A stretch of DNA of 54,483 nucleotides from Nitrospiraceae bacterium. GTDB taxonomy: Bacteria > Nitrospirota > Thermodesulfovibrionia > Thermodesulfovibrionales > UBA1546. Shown piece by piece: positions 14,335-23,513 of this stretch. Each line of letters begins with the position of its first letter. Position 1 is the stretch's first letter. The translations under genes and the position numbers were made by a program. The notes beneath the pieces were generated by a model. It had not been told where the DNA came from and did no database searches. It saw only the letters and a program-made list of their open reading frames with translations. The stretch covers positions 1 to 54,483 of the forward strand of contig JAJFTJ010000020.1 of the NCBI GenBank assembly GCA_021373015.1. The letters run 5' to 3'.

Positions 14335-14917
14335 TTACATACTCCTCAAATTCATTATAGCGCATCGAGAACTCATTCTCAAAGTTAATGTCGTATGGTA
14401 TCTCGAAATGAAAGTTCGCAGAAGCTACCGCCTGCATTTTGTCCTGCAAATGCGGTCCGATATCTAATGTGCAATTATACGGGTTTTTCTTGATGAACGC
14501 CTTTATCCCAATACCCGATAGACCATCGCCGAACTTCGTCTTATATTTCTCAGTAAGAAACTCGTCTGTCGAGAACTTTCCAAACTCTGAATCGCATGTC
14601 AAGTCCATTGAAAAATTAAAACCTACCGCAACTAATTCAGGCCCCTTTACTTCCGAAATAAATTTCTTTGCCATTTTTGGTGCTGGACTATCAAGGACAC
14701 TTCCGGCGTTATGGTTGATAACAATTCGACGATTATCGACGTCCACAATAAAATTACAGGTTCCAAAATCCATTAAGCCGAACGGTGGAATTTGTATTAA
14801 GTTCTGAGGATTAGGCAAGATATCTGCAAAAAGAGACTGGGACAGAAAACTCGTATGCAGCTTGTTTGCAACTATCGTGATATTGGCATTTTTTAGTGCT
14901 TTGCTTGTAATTTTCAT
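14318..14917 (-). CDS. Unrecognised protein, first gene of the PIN operon
   Basis: About 199 residues if started at ATG 14917 (MKITSKALKN). A longer frame to 14983 would add 22 hydrophobic residues lying upstream of the promoter -10 and is not favoured. The sequence is mixed alpha/beta, with FGTCNFIVDVDNRRIVINHN and a conserved-looking GPELVAVGFNFSMDLT. There is no transmembrane or nuclease motif. No family is recognised. There is no Shine-Dalgarno; a TATAAT lies 19 nt upstream, so the leader is very short. Confidence 0.6.
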   Translation of the reverse strand: MKITSKALKNANITIVANKLHTSFLSQSLFADILPNPQNLIQIPPFGLMDFGTCNFIVDVDNRRIVINHNAGSVLDSPAPKMAKKFISEVKGPELVAVGFNFSMDLTCDSEFGKFSTDEFLTEKYKTKFGDGLSGIGIKAFIKKNPYNCTLDIGPHLQDKMQAVASANFHFEIPYDINFENEFSMRYNEFEEYVNGIFS

Positions 14918-14936
14918 AAGTGTTGATAAGTTAACA

Positions 14937-14942
14937 ATTATA
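14937..14942 (-). promoter_or_regulatory. -10 element of the PIN operon promoter
   Basis: A perfect TATAAT on the minus strand, 19 nt before ATG 14917. A possible -35 TTGTCT is 19 nt further upstream, slightly wide. The sequence between the -10 and the start (TGTTAACTTATCAACA) is an imperfect palindrome that could bind a repressor. Confidence 0.45.
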
Positions 14943-15114
14943 CACCAACCGCCATATAAAAAGACAAGGCTAAAATTTGGCAATACTTCCTTTTTTATGC
15001 TCTCATCTTTTCACTAAATTCATCCTACACATTCTCCCTCAATCTTAATCCTTTAAATCCAAGAAATTCAATAGCACTGGGGCAAGAGATGCATCAGGAA
15101 CTGGAAATTTAGGT

Positions 15115-15120
15115 TACAAT
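15115..15120 (+). promoter_or_regulatory. -10-like element abutting mnmA
   Basis: TACAAT ends 5 nt before the mnmA ATG at 15126, with no Shine-Dalgarno between. The spacing matches other presumed leaderless starts in the window, but it lacks the TGn extension and a good -35, so support is moderate. Confidence 0.35.
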
Positions 15121-15125
15121 ACAAC

Positions 15126-16196
15126 ATGCCAAAGGTAATTGTCGGAATGAGCGGAGGGGTTGACTCCTCCATTGCAGCATACCTCCTTAAAAAACACGGG
15201 CTTGAGGTTGAAGGGTTGAGCTTCCAACTATGGGATCCGCAAGTAAGAGCTGACTTGAAATCATGCTGTTCATTGCAGTCTATAGAAGATGCAGCAAAAA
15301 CAGCATCAGCAATCGGGGTACCTCATAGGTCGCTCGATGCAAGGTCTGATTTTATAGAAAAAGTCATAAAACCCTTTGCTGAGGGTTACACAAAAGGAAT
15401 AACACCAAATCCATGCATACTATGCAATATGCATATAAAGTTTCCTATTCTGCTTAAAGAGGCTGAGGAGAGAGGAGCAGAATTCATAGCAACAGGCCAC
15501 TATTCATGGATCGAGAGAGATGATGACGGAGAAGTTTTTTTAAAAAAAGGCACAGACACAAGAAAAGACCAATCATATTTCCTCTATGGACTAAAAAAAC
15601 CAGAAATGCAAAGACTCATTCTGCCCCTTGGCAATTTCAAAAAAGAAGATACAAGGAAACTCGCAACAGACCTTAAACTGCCGGCAGCACAGAAAGCAGA
15701 GAGTCAGGAAATCTGTTTTATAGAAGAACGAAATTATTTTGAATTTATAAATAAAATTCATCCTCTTGCTAACAAACCCGGAGATATAATTCACATAAAA
15801 GGCAAAAAGGTCATGGGAAAACATAACGGCATATGTCATTACACAATAGGCCAGAGAAAAGGATTGGGAGTTTCTTCATTAGAACCATTATATGTAACAA
15901 AGATCGACGGCTTGAAAAACATCGTTTATGTCGGACCTCAGGAGGCAGCAGAGATCAGGGAATTCGAGGTTGATGATCTAAACTGGCTTATGCAAAAACC
16001 TTCAGGAATCTTTCATGCAACAGTTAAGATCCGATCTATGATGAAAGATGAACCGGCAACAATATCTCCTGTGAAAAAACAGGAAAAACTAAGAGTTAAA
16101 TTTGATAGACTTCAGTGGGCGCCTGCACCTGGACAATCAGCAGTTTTCTACCATGAAGATAAAATAATCGGCGGCGGAATAATTCAGCCCTTCTAA
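15126..16196 (+). CDS. mnmA: tRNA-specific 2-thiouridylase
   Basis: MnmA installs the 2-thio group on U34 of tRNA-Lys, -Glu and -Gln. The 356-residue product has the PP-loop GMSGGVDSS at the start, the first catalytic cysteine in TPNPCILCN (about residue 98-101), the second in SQEICFIEE (about 197), and HYTIGQRKGLGV in the tRNA-binding part. It lacks the long insertion seen in some bacteria. It is a single gene, on the opposite strand to the PIN operon behind it. Confidence 0.95.
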   Translation: MPKVIVGMSGGVDSSIAAYLLKKHGLEVEGLSFQLWDPQVRADLKSCCSLQSIEDAAKTASAIGVPHRSLDARSDFIEKVIKPFAEGYTKGITPNPCILCNMHIKFPILLKEAEERGAEFIATGHYSWIERDDDGEVFLKKGTDTRKDQSYFLYGLKKPEMQRLILPLGNFKKEDTRKLATDLKLPAAQKAESQEICFIEERNYFEFINKIHPLANKPGDIIHIKGKKVMGKHNGICHYTIGQRKGLGVSSLEPLYVTKIDGLKNIVYVGPQEAAEIREFEVDDLNWLMQKPSGIFHATVKIRSMMKDEPATISPVKKQEKLRVKFDRLQWAPAPGQSAVFYHEDKIIGGGIIQPF

Positions 16197-16240
16197 AATT
16201 ATCTATTATATTCTTTGAATCTGGAAATCAGATTATTTGG

Positions 16241-16249
16241 TGATATAAT
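16241..16249 (+). promoter_or_regulatory. Extended -10 promoter of the glycine-zipper lipoprotein gene
   Basis: TGATATAAT lies 29 nt before the ATG at 16279. The predicted leader of about 23 nt carries the Shine-Dalgarno GGAGGTG. It is identical to the elements before the M28 peptidase and DsbC-like genes. Confidence 0.55.
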
Positions 16250-16278
16250 ATTAATACTATTTGCTGGAGGTGTGAGTA

Positions 16279-17013
16279 ATGAGAAAGAAAACGATTCAAT
16301 ACATTTCAATTCTTACAATAATCACTTTTTTGTCTGCTTGCAGCACAGCCTATAAGGCACAGCCTTTGTCATTCAAGGCTCCGAGCTCATATCCTAACGC
16401 ACAAAAAATAGACGGCATAACTATTGCCGCAAAGGCATATGCAAACAAGGATGAGGCACAGGAGGCCTTTGGTTTTGATGTGCGCGGCGCAGGTATGCTT
16501 CCTGTACAGGTAATTTTCGACAATCAGAGTATACATCCTCTTGAGATTAATGCTTCGCAGACATTTCTTGAAGATATGGAAGGTAATCTCTGGCCAATCC
16601 TGAGTGCAAATATTGCCTACGAACGAGCAACAAAATATATCCAGACAAAGCAGGTCTTTAAAGAAGGCGCATACGGCGGATTTTTAGGCGCTGTTGCAGG
16701 AGCAATAGTTGGTGCAGCAATAGGAATAGTAGCAGGCACTAACATTGCTGAAATAGCGGGAAAAGGCGCAGCAGTCGGAGCAGCAGGAGGCGCAGTAATA
16801 GGCGGTGCACAAGGACTAGAGGACAGAAGTGCTAGACAGGCTGTTATCGATGACCTGAAACAAAAGTCTCTCCAGGCAAAACCTGTTGAACCAAAAGGTC
16901 TGGCCTTTGGATTTATATTCTTCCCAGGAGAAGCAAAATTAGCAAAGCAGCTCAGACTCCAGATCGTTGAAAAAGACACTAACATAACACACCCGCTTCT
17001 GCTGGCATTTTAG
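16279..17013 (+). CDS. Lipoprotein with a glycine-zipper segment
   Basis: A 244-residue protein with a lipoprotein signal (FLSACS, cysteine near residue 21), so it is probably anchored in the outer or inner membrane. Residues about 133-178 are a run of small residues (GAVAGAIVGAAIGIVAG, then GAAVGAAGGAVIGGAQG), a glycine zipper typical of membrane-associated oligomers such as Rcp/SlyB-like proteins. The rest is beta-type (VQVIFDNQSIHPLEI). It is a single gene with its own extended -10 promoter and a terminator-like repeat after it. Confidence 0.75.
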   Translation: MRKKTIQYISILTIITFLSACSTAYKAQPLSFKAPSSYPNAQKIDGITIAAKAYANKDEAQEAFGFDVRGAGMLPVQVIFDNQSIHPLEINASQTFLEDMEGNLWPILSANIAYERATKYIQTKQVFKEGAYGGFLGAVAGAIVGAAIGIVAGTNIAEIAGKGAAVGAAGGAVIGGAQGLEDRSARQAVIDDLKQKSLQAKPVEPKGLAFGFIFFPGEAKLAKQLRLQIVEKDTNITHPLLLAF

Positions 17014-17033
17014 GAAAACTTTTTTACAATTGA

Positions 17034-17068
17034 ACTTCGGATGCCCTTTTTAAAAGGGCATCCGAAGT
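17034..17068 (+). terminator. 17-bp perfect inverted repeat after the lipoprotein gene
   Basis: ACTTCGGATGCCCTTTT (17034-17050) and its exact reverse complement (17052-17068) flank one base. The A/T run lies in the middle of the repeat and the tract after it is weak (ATTCTTG), so it may not be a classic Rho-independent terminator. Its place 21 nt after the stop makes a 3'-end role most likely. Confidence 0.5.
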
Positions 17069-17185
17069 ATTCTTGATATTTACACTCTCTGAATTTAGCA
17101 TGTTTGAATATCGCTTATTAAAATTAAAAAACTGTTTATTTCTAAGAAGTTAGTTATACTAAATGATGCGTTACGGCTAATAATA

Positions 17186-17215
17186 CTTGACACTAATCGA
17201 CTAAATTGCTATGCT
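17186..17215 (+). promoter_or_regulatory. Heat-shock operon promoter overlapped by a HAIR-like HspR site
   Basis: -35 TTGACA (17187-17192), a 17-nt spacer and -10 TATGCT (17210-17215) form a sigma70-type promoter. CTTGACA-N7-ACTAAAT (17186-17206) matches the HspR operator consensus CTTGAGT-N7-ACTCAAG at 10 of 14 positions with the exact spacing. It would place repressor over the -35 and spacer. Because hspR is the second gene of this operon, autoregulation is the natural reading. Confidence 0.6.
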
Positions 17216-17237
17216 ATGAAGCATAGGAGATATAAAG

Positions 17238-18332
17238 ATGGCCCCAGCAATAAAAGACTATTATGAGACACTTGGAGTAAACAAAAGCGCATCACAAGAC
17301 GAGATAAAAAAAGCGTTCAGAAAACTTGCGCGCAAATACCATCCAGACTTAAACGCAGGCAACAAATCCTCTGAACAGAAGTTCAAAGAGCTTAACGAGG
17401 CTTACAGCGTTATTGGCGATGAAAAGAAAAGAGCTGAATATGACCAGTCCGGCAAATCTCCTTTTGAAGCCGGAGGTTCATGGTCTGAAGGTGCAAGACC
17501 TGATTACAGTGATATATTTGAACACGGAGGGTTTGGAGATATATTCTCTGATTTCACAGGCAGCGGAAGACAGCATGAAGTGTACCAGCGAAGAGGCGTT
17601 GATATGCTTGTGGGAATCGAACTCTCTCTTCAAGAGGCATTCACAGGCGTTACTCGTCCGATAACAGTAACAAGAGAAGTGCTATGCAAATCCTGCAATG
17701 GAACAGGAGCAGAGTCTTCAGAGGCATGCGATAAATGCAGAGGCACAGGAAGACTCCAGGCTTCAAAGGGATTTTTCAAGATGTCACAGGCATGTACTTC
17801 CTGCAGAGGAACAGGGAGGAAGTTAACTCGCACATGCAAAAGCTGCAACAGCCGAGGAGTAACTCTTCAGACAGAGACAATCAAGGCAAAAATACCTGCT
17901 GGTGTTGACACTGGTTCGGTTGTAAAACTCAAAGGCATGGGAGGAGTCGGAGAAGGCGGAGGAGCTTCGGGAGATATTCGAATAGAGATAACTGTTAAAC
18001 ATGATCCGTTATTCACAAGAAAAGAAAATGATTTGTACATTGATATTCCTGTCACATTCGGGGAAGCAGCATTAGGTGCAAAGATAGAGGTGCCGACAAT
18101 TGACGGGATTGCTGTAATGACTATTCCTCAAGGCACACAGGGAGGCCAGAAATTCAAGCTCTCTGGCAAAGGATTCCCCTCTCCTAAAACAGGCTCAAAG
18201 GGCAGTCAATATGTAGTCGTTAAGATCGCTGTTCCAAAAGACATCAGCGATAAGGCAAAAGATTCGATAAAAGAGCTAGAGTCTTTGTATAGGGATAATC
18301 CAAGAAAAGCTATTTTTCGGAGAAAGCAATGA
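17238..18332 (+). CDS. dnaJ: DnaJ-type co-chaperone
   Basis: A 364-residue Hsp40 with a J domain at residues 1-70 ([20 protein letters not shown], catalytic HPD in YHPDLN), a G/F-rich linker, and four zinc motifs of CxxCxGxG type at about 150-215 ([32 protein letters not shown]). The C-terminal beta domains (ending [22 protein letters not shown]) follow. It stimulates the ATPase of DnaK, which is not in this window. It is the first gene of a dnaJ-hspR-clpB operon, with GGAGAT before the ATG. A separate dnaK-linked dnaJ may exist elsewhere. Confidence 0.92.
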   Translation: MAPAIKDYYETLGVNKSASQDEIKKAFRKLARKYHPDLNAGNKSSEQKFKELNEAYSVIGDEKKRAEYDQSGKSPFEAGGSWSEGARPDYSDIFEHGGFGDIFSDFTGSGRQHEVYQRRGVDMLVGIELSLQEAFTGVTRPITVTREVLCKSCNGTGAESSEACDKCRGTGRLQASKGFFKMSQACTSCRGTGRKLTRTCKSCNSRGVTLQTETIKAKIPAGVDTGSVVKLKGMGGVGEGGGASGDIRIEITVKHDPLFTRKENDLYIDIPVTFGEAALGAKIEVPTIDGIAVMTIPQGTQGGQKFKLSGKGFPSPKTGSKGSQYVVVKIAVPKDISDKAKDSIKELESLYRDNPRKAIFRRKQ

Positions 18333-18700
18333 CCAAGAAAAATAAAAACAGACCTCTGTATATGATAAGCGTTGTCTCGAAAATGCTTGGAGTACATCCT
18401 CAGACTCTCAGAACTTATGAAAGAGAAGGCTTTATATCGCCTCAACGAACAAAGCGGTTAAGACTTTATTCAGAAGACGATGTTGAAAAACTTAATTTTA
18501 TAATCAGCCTTACTCGCGAGATGGGAGTAAACAAAGCTGGAGTGGACATAATTCTCAGGATGAGAAACAGGCTGGATGCAATGCATAAAGAAGCCGAAGA
18601 GATGATGCAGTTAATGGATGAAGGCTTAAAGCAGGATTTTGAGAAAAGAATGAGGAAAATATTTTTTGCGGATGTGTCTGATGAAGAGGAGGAAAAATGA
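18329..18700 (+). CDS. hspR: HspR-type MerR-family heat-shock repressor
   Basis: A 123-residue protein with a MerR helix-turn-helix: [33 protein letters not shown], then [34 protein letters not shown]. The length, the ISPxRT element and the linked chaperones identify HspR, which represses at HAIR sites with DnaK as co-repressor in Streptomyces. It overlaps dnaJ upstream and clpB downstream by 4 nt each (ATGA), so the three genes are translationally coupled. The HAIR-like site at 17186-17206 would let it control its own operon. Confidence 0.92.
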   Translation: MTKKNKNRPLYMISVVSKMLGVHPQTLRTYEREGFISPQRTKRLRLYSEDDVEKLNFIISLTREMGVNKAGVDIILRMRNRLDAMHKEAEEMMQLMDEGLKQDFEKRMRKIFFADVSDEEEEK

Positions 18701-21354
18701 GATTTGATAAATTCACTATAAAGAGTCAGGAAGCTGTTCAGAATGCACAGAGATTTGCAGAACAGAAAGGCAATCAGGAAATTCAGCCTGAGCATCTGCT
18801 CTCTGTATTGCTTGATGATCCGTCTGGAATAGCAGCGCAGATACTCAAGCGCATATCAGTTGACATTAGCGGTCTGCAGAAAGAACTAGGACAGGAGATT
18901 GATAAGCTTCCAAAAGTTCTTGGCGCAACTCCATCAGGACAGATATATATATCCCAGCGTTTTAAGAACGCAACAGAGAATGCCTTCAAGCAGGCAGAAA
19001 CCATGACTGATGAATATGTGAGCATCGAACATCTTCTTCTTGCACTAATAACAATCGGTGGAAAATGTTCAGAACTTCTCAAAAAATACGGTGTAAATTC
19101 TGACAATGCAATGTCTGCAATGCGCGAGATACGAGGAGCACAGCGGGTGACTGACCAGAACCCTGAAGATAAGTATCAGGCAATAGCAAAATACAGCCGG
19201 GATCTAACAGAACTTGCAAGAAAAGGGAAACTCGATCCTGTTATAGGCAGGGATGAAGAGATACGAAGAATAATTCAGGTGCTTTCAAGAAGGACAAAAA
19301 ATAATCCTGTTCTGATCGGCGAACCCGGGGTCGGCAAGACTGCAATGGCCGAGGGACTTGCACAGCGGATAGTTGCAGGAGATGTTCCAGAGACATTAAA
19401 AAACAAACGTGTTATTGCACTCGATATCGGCTCATTGATCGCAGGAGCAAAATTCAGAGGTGAGTTTGAAGACAGGCTCAAAGCGGTTTTAAAAGAGATT
19501 GAACAGGCAGAAGGAAAGATAATACTTTTCATAGATGAGCTTCATACTGTTGTAGGAGCAGGAGCTGCTGAAGGCTCAATTGATGCATCTAATATGCTGA
19601 AGCCTGCGCTTGCAAGAGGAGAACTCAGATGCGTTGGCGCAACAACGCTTGATGAATACAGAAAATACATAGAGAAAGACCCTGCCCTTGAAAGAAGATT
19701 CCAACCTATTTATATAAAAGAGCCGAGTGTTGAAGACACAATATCGATCCTTAGAGGACTGAAGGAAAAATATGAGATCCATCATGGCGTAAAGATAAAA
19801 GATTCAGCATTGATATCCGCTGCAATCTTATCAAACAGATATATCACAGACAGGTTTCTTCCTGATAAGGCGATAGATCTCATTGATGAATCTGCGTCAA
19901 AACTCAGGATGGAAATTGACAGCATGCCGGTTGAACTGGATGAGATAGAGCGCAAACTCCGTCAGCTCGAAATAGAAAAACAGGCTGTGATGAAAGAAGA
20001 TTCAGATGATGCAAAAGCCAAACTAAAAAAGATTAAAAAAGAATCTGCTGAGCTTCAGTCTAAAAGAGATGAACTGAGAGCGCAATGGCTGAGTGAAAAA
20101 GAGATAATTGCAAAAATAAGAGATATTAAGGAACAGCTCGACAATACTAAAAACGAATCTGAACGCGCAGAGCGTGATGGAGACCTTGGCAAGGCATCAG
20201 AATTGAGATACGGGAAACTTCTTGAACTTCAGCGATCTCTAGACAAAGAGAACAAAAGACTTCTCAATGCCCAGTCAACAAGAAAAATGCTCAAAGAAGA
20301 AGTTGACGAAGAAGACATTGCAGAAGTCGTTGCTAAATGGACAGGGGTGCCAGTGTCGAGAATGCTCGAAGGGGAAGTACAGAAACTTCTAAAGATGGAG
20401 GAAAGGTTAAAGCTCAGGGTTGTTGGTCAGGATGAAGCAATAGAAGCAGTTTCGAATGCTGTAAGGCGTTCTCGTGCTGGCATTCAGGACCCGAACAGAC
20501 CTATTGGTTCATTTATATTCTTAGGACCTACCGGAGTCGGAAAGACAGAACTTGCAAGGGCATTGGCTGAATTTCTGTTTGACGACGAGACCGCGATGGT
20601 AAGGATCGACATGTCAGAATATCAGGAGAGGCACACTGTTTCGAGACTCATCGGCGCGCCTCCGGGATATGTAGGTTATGAAGAAGGCGGACAGCTTACA
20701 GAGGCTGTAAGAAGAAGACCTTACGCAGTTATTTTATTTGATGAGGTTGAAAAAGCTCATCCTGAAGTCTTCAATCTTTTACTACAGGTTCTTGACGATG
20801 GAAGGCTGACAGACGGGCACGGAAGAACTGTTGATTTCAGAAATGCAGTTCTTATCATGACCTCAAACATAGGAAGCGTTCACATTCAGGAATTGTTGAA
20901 TGAAAGAGCGAAAAAAACTGCGGCGCACTGGGATGCAAGCGAAGAAAAAAATACAAACGAACTCAAAGACAAAGTTATGTCAGACCTCAAGGCATTCTTC
21001 AGGCCTGAGTTCATAAACAGAGTCGATGAGATTATCATATTCAACCCATTGTCAAAAGATATGCTGAAGCAGATCGTCTCTATACAGATCGAACGCATGA
21101 AAAAATATATCATGGAGAAAAATATCGACATTAATCTTACTGATGCTGCAAAAGAACACTTTGCAGAAACAGGATTCGATGCAGTGTACGGCGCAAGACC
21201 GCTAAAGAGAATTTTACAAAAAGAAATACTGAACCCGCTGGCCCTTCAGATACTTGACAAGACATTTAAGGAAGGTGATTCAGTACAGGTGGATTTCTCC
21301 AAAGGCAAGATTGTATTTGAAAAAAACACTGCCAAAAAACCAGCAAAAGCATAA
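18697..21354 (+). CDS. clpB: ClpB disaggregase
   Basis: A AAA+ unfoldase that rescues aggregated proteins with DnaK/DnaJ. The 885-residue product has a Clp-N domain (residues 1-150), NBD1 with Walker A GEPGVGKT at 208-215 and [13 protein letters not shown], a long coiled-coil M-domain (about 395-525), and NBD2 with GPTGVGKT at 610-617 and [10 protein letters not shown]. It lacks a ClpP-docking loop, as expected for ClpB. It is the last gene of the HspR operon. A short insert ([13 protein letters not shown]) sits before the NBD2 small domain. Confidence 0.97.
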   Translation: MRFDKFTIKSQEAVQNAQRFAEQKGNQEIQPEHLLSVLLDDPSGIAAQILKRISVDISGLQKELGQEIDKLPKVLGATPSGQIYISQRFKNATENAFKQAETMTDEYVSIEHLLLALITIGGKCSELLKKYGVNSDNAMSAMREIRGAQRVTDQNPEDKYQAIAKYSRDLTELARKGKLDPVIGRDEEIRRIIQVLSRRTKNNPVLIGEPGVGKTAMAEGLAQRIVAGDVPETLKNKRVIALDIGSLIAGAKFRGEFEDRLKAVLKEIEQAEGKIILFIDELHTVVGAGAAEGSIDASNMLKPALARGELRCVGATTLDEYRKYIEKDPALERRFQPIYIKEPSVEDTISILRGLKEKYEIHHGVKIKDSALISAAILSNRYITDRFLPDKAIDLIDESASKLRMEIDSMPVELDEIERKLRQLEIEKQAVMKEDSDDAKAKLKKIKKESAELQSKRDELRAQWLSEKEIIAKIRDIKEQLDNTKNESERAERDGDLGKASELRYGKLLELQRSLDKENKRLLNAQSTRKMLKEEVDEEDIAEVVAKWTGVPVSRMLEGEVQKLLKMEERLKLRVVGQDEAIEAVSNAVRRSRAGIQDPNRPIGSFIFLGPTGVGKTELARALAEFLFDDETAMVRIDMSEYQERHTVSRLIGAPPGYVGYEEGGQLTEAVRRRPYAVILFDEVEKAHPEVFNLLLQVLDDGRLTDGHGRTVDFRNAVLIMTSNIGSVHIQELLNERAKKTAAHWDASEEKNTNELKDKVMSDLKAFFRPEFINRVDEIIIFNPLSKDMLKQIVSIQIERMKKYIMEKNIDINLTDAAKEHFAETGFDAVYGARPLKRILQKEILNPLALQILDKTFKEGDSVQVDFSKGKIVFEKNTAKKPAKA

Positions 21355-21357
21355 ATA

Positions 21358-21379
21358 GCAAGAAGAAATGATTTCTTGC
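21358..21379 (+). terminator. Weak hairpin after clpB
   Basis: GCAAGAA (21358-21364) pairs with TTCTTGC (21373-21379) directly after the clpB stop. It lacks a clear T-tract on the plus strand, so termination is uncertain. The minus-strand lipoprotein gene converges from the other side. Confidence 0.3.
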
Positions 21380-21455
21380 AAAAATATTTAGCAATAAAGC
21401 AAAGGGGCATGGTGGTTTTTATCGCGTCCCTATTTAGCAATATTATGATTGTCTC

Positions 21456-22169
21456 CTATAACCCCTTCTCAAGTATTTCTGCTGTCAGCTCTTCAGAAAA
21501 TTTGTTTGTAAGTTTGTCCATTGCATTCATGAATGTTCTATGAAAACTTAAAACACCACCAAGTTTTTGAGACAGCATTGATTTTTCAAACTCATATTCT
21601 TTAATAATTTTTTCATTAAGCATATGCGTACTTTTTCCCTTTGCGTACAAGTTAAGGTGATTAAGTGGCGACTCCCAAACTATAAATTTGACAATCTTTA
21701 TTTTGAGAATATCAGGAGCAGATGATTTTTTCATACACAAATCATCAAAACAAATTTGCGAGGCTGTAAAGCTTTTGCTTGCTGCCGATTCAAACATGCC
21801 CGAAAAGATATTTCCGAAAGGAATTAGTATTCTAGTATTGACTAGATTTAAACCTGATTCAGCAACTACTGGCAAAAGTACCGGGGGGATAGCAAAAAAC
21901 TGAGGTTTGTAGTTCTGAGTGAATCCTATTTGTCGTGATTCTTCGATATCCCAAAATGGACCAGAAACATTATCCCAAACAGTTTCCTTAAATGACTTTC
22001 CCTCTACAGACTCCTCAAATTTAATAGTAATTTTCTGCACTTGAGTTACAGCCACTTTCTGATTGAAAGACGATATATCAAGATCTTTTCTTCTGGGTAA
22101 CGAACAAGATGTAAGTAACATTATTGCAACAACTACAGACACACACAAGAGTAAGGATTTCATTTTCAT
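21456..22169 (-). CDS. Lipoprotein of unknown function
   Basis: A 237-residue protein with an N-terminal lipoprotein signal ending LLTSC (lipid cysteine at about 22). The mature part has a mixed alpha/beta pattern (ITIKFEESVEGKSFKETVWDNVSGP; ILKIKIVKFIVWESPLNHLNLYAKG) that resembles outer-membrane lipoproteins of the kind that bind partner proteins, without a definite family. Two cysteines in QICFDDLCMKK may form a disulfide. GAGAGG precedes the ATG. It is convergent with clpB. Confidence 0.65.
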   Translation of the reverse strand: MKMKSLLLCVSVVVAIMLLTSCSLPRRKDLDISSFNQKVAVTQVQKITIKFEESVEGKSFKETVWDNVSGPFWDIEESRQIGFTQNYKPQFFAIPPVLLPVVAESGLNLVNTRILIPFGNIFSGMFESAASKSFTASQICFDDLCMKKSSAPDILKIKIVKFIVWESPLNHLNLYAKGKSTHMLNEKIIKEYEFEKSMLSQKLGGVLSFHRTFMNAMDKLTNKFSEELTAEILEKGL

Positions 22170-22265
22170 GATTCGTCCTCTCTTACTATAATCACAACAA
22201 TATAGTATAGCTTAACCTTTCTTTTAAAAAAAGGGGTTGATACAATTGCAGCTTTGAAAATATGC

Positions 22266-22616
22266 TCATTTTTTATTTTCTGATCTGTCTGAGTTTAACG
22301 ACAGGTGTCTGGCCGCATAGAAAAATATGAGTGATATGAAGATTGCAATGAATGCGATTGTGAATGCGAGTGATTCTCCGCGCCACAAATCCGCAAACCA
22401 GCGCATTAATGAATCCGTTATCAAATTCAACTTTCCTCCATAGAGTTCTAAAGCATGCCTATATTTTTTGGAATTCGCAAATTCATCAATCAAAACATTG
22501 CCGGAATCATTCTCAGCAGCAAGATAAATAAGGGCAGCGCTTATCAGACCAACAAGCAAAATAACCACTGCGGTCAGATAAAGAATCATTCTTTTATTTT
22601 TGATTTTATTTTTCAT
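22266..22616 (-). CDS. Small two-helix membrane protein
   Basis: A 116-residue protein with hydrophobic helices at about residues 11-32 and 82-103, a soluble loop between them (AENDSGNVLIDEFANSKKYRHALELYGGKLN) and a charged tail. No family is recognised. It lies 27 nt after the helical-repeat gene on the same strand. An extended -10 (TGATATAAT on the minus strand, 22638-22646) sits 21 nt upstream of its start, so it may also have its own promoter. Confidence 0.5.
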   Translation of the reverse strand: MKNKIKNKRMILYLTAVVILLVGLISAALIYLAAENDSGNVLIDEFANSKKYRHALELYGGKLNLITDSLMRWFADLWRGESLAFTIAFIAIFISLIFFYAARHLSLNSDRSENKK

Positions 22617-22643
22617 ATTAAAAGCTCATGTCATGACATTATA

Positions 22644-23426
22644 TCATTTAATCTCAATCTCTCCTCTTTCAAGCAGTTCTCTGTAAATATGCGGTTTTGT
22701 GCTCGACGGCACTTCAGGAGCATAATAAAGCTCCTTCAGATCAGTCTTCTTTAATTTTTTTAGAAAATCCACAGCATATACAAGCGGGGTGTTTGGATTA
22801 CGGATAAGCGCCCATTTTATCTCGTAGCTGCATGTCCATCTTTTGTGTCCTGCTATCAGGCGTATAACCTGAGGCGATATTCTCTCCATGTTTATAATCT
22901 TATAAAGCACTGCCTCTGTCATATACGGGCTGTCAAGACATATCGATGCAACATCTTTCAACCCCTCCTGAATAAGTTTCATAAGAACATTGCTGCTTGC
23001 CATTTTAGCAAGACTCTTTTTAATTCCGAGAGACATTGCAGGGATTCTCTCGTTTATTAATGCCTCGGTTTTTATTCTTAGGTTGATCGGCACAGTCTTA
23101 TTTCTTGCAATCTCGGCTAGATCGAATATTCTCAACGATTTTATTAATGAAAGAGCGATTCTCTGCGGGGTTTTCGGGTTCTTACACAGGGCAAGAATTA
23201 TTTTTGGATTTTCTTTCCATCTCAAGTCGTTCGCCAGCCTCTCAAGAATCTCAGAAGTTATATTTTTTCTGTTTGCAATAATCAGGACAATATCATCAGT
23301 GAGATTTTTATTCTGCAAAATGTTTGCTATTACTTTAGGCGAAGGATGGCATGCGAGTTTTTTTATTTCTTCTTCACCTGTTGTCAAGGCGCGCTTCATA
23401 TCCCTTTGCATATCTTTTTCACGCAT
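22644..23426 (-). CDS. Helical-repeat protein (LRV/DUF2336-like)
   Basis: A 260-residue all-helical protein. Repeats of about 23-25 residues contain C-x-(N/H)P followed by helix patterns such as LACHPSPKVIANILQNKNLTDD, LANDLRWKENPKIILALCKNPKTPQRIALSL and IRNPNTPLVYAVDFLKKL. The pattern recalls leucine-rich-variant or DUF2336 alpha-solenoids, which act as protein-binding scaffolds. The partner is unknown. A TAAAAT lies 5 nt before the ATG with no ribosome site, another leaderless candidate. It is divergent from the MFS gene. Confidence 0.65.
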   Translation of the reverse strand: MREKDMQRDMKRALTTGEEEIKKLACHPSPKVIANILQNKNLTDDIVLIIANRKNITSEILERLANDLRWKENPKIILALCKNPKTPQRIALSLIKSLRIFDLAEIARNKTVPINLRIKTEALINERIPAMSLGIKKSLAKMASSNVLMKLIQEGLKDVASICLDSPYMTEAVLYKIINMERISPQVIRLIAGHKRWTCSYEIKWALIRNPNTPLVYAVDFLKKLKKTDLKELYYAPEVPSSTKPHIYRELLERGEIEIK

Positions 23427-23513
23427 AATTTATTTTAACCAAATCAGTATGTGCTTTTTAAGATGAATATTGCTAAAATTTTAACAGCACAATAACAAGC
23501 GGATTAAAAAATA

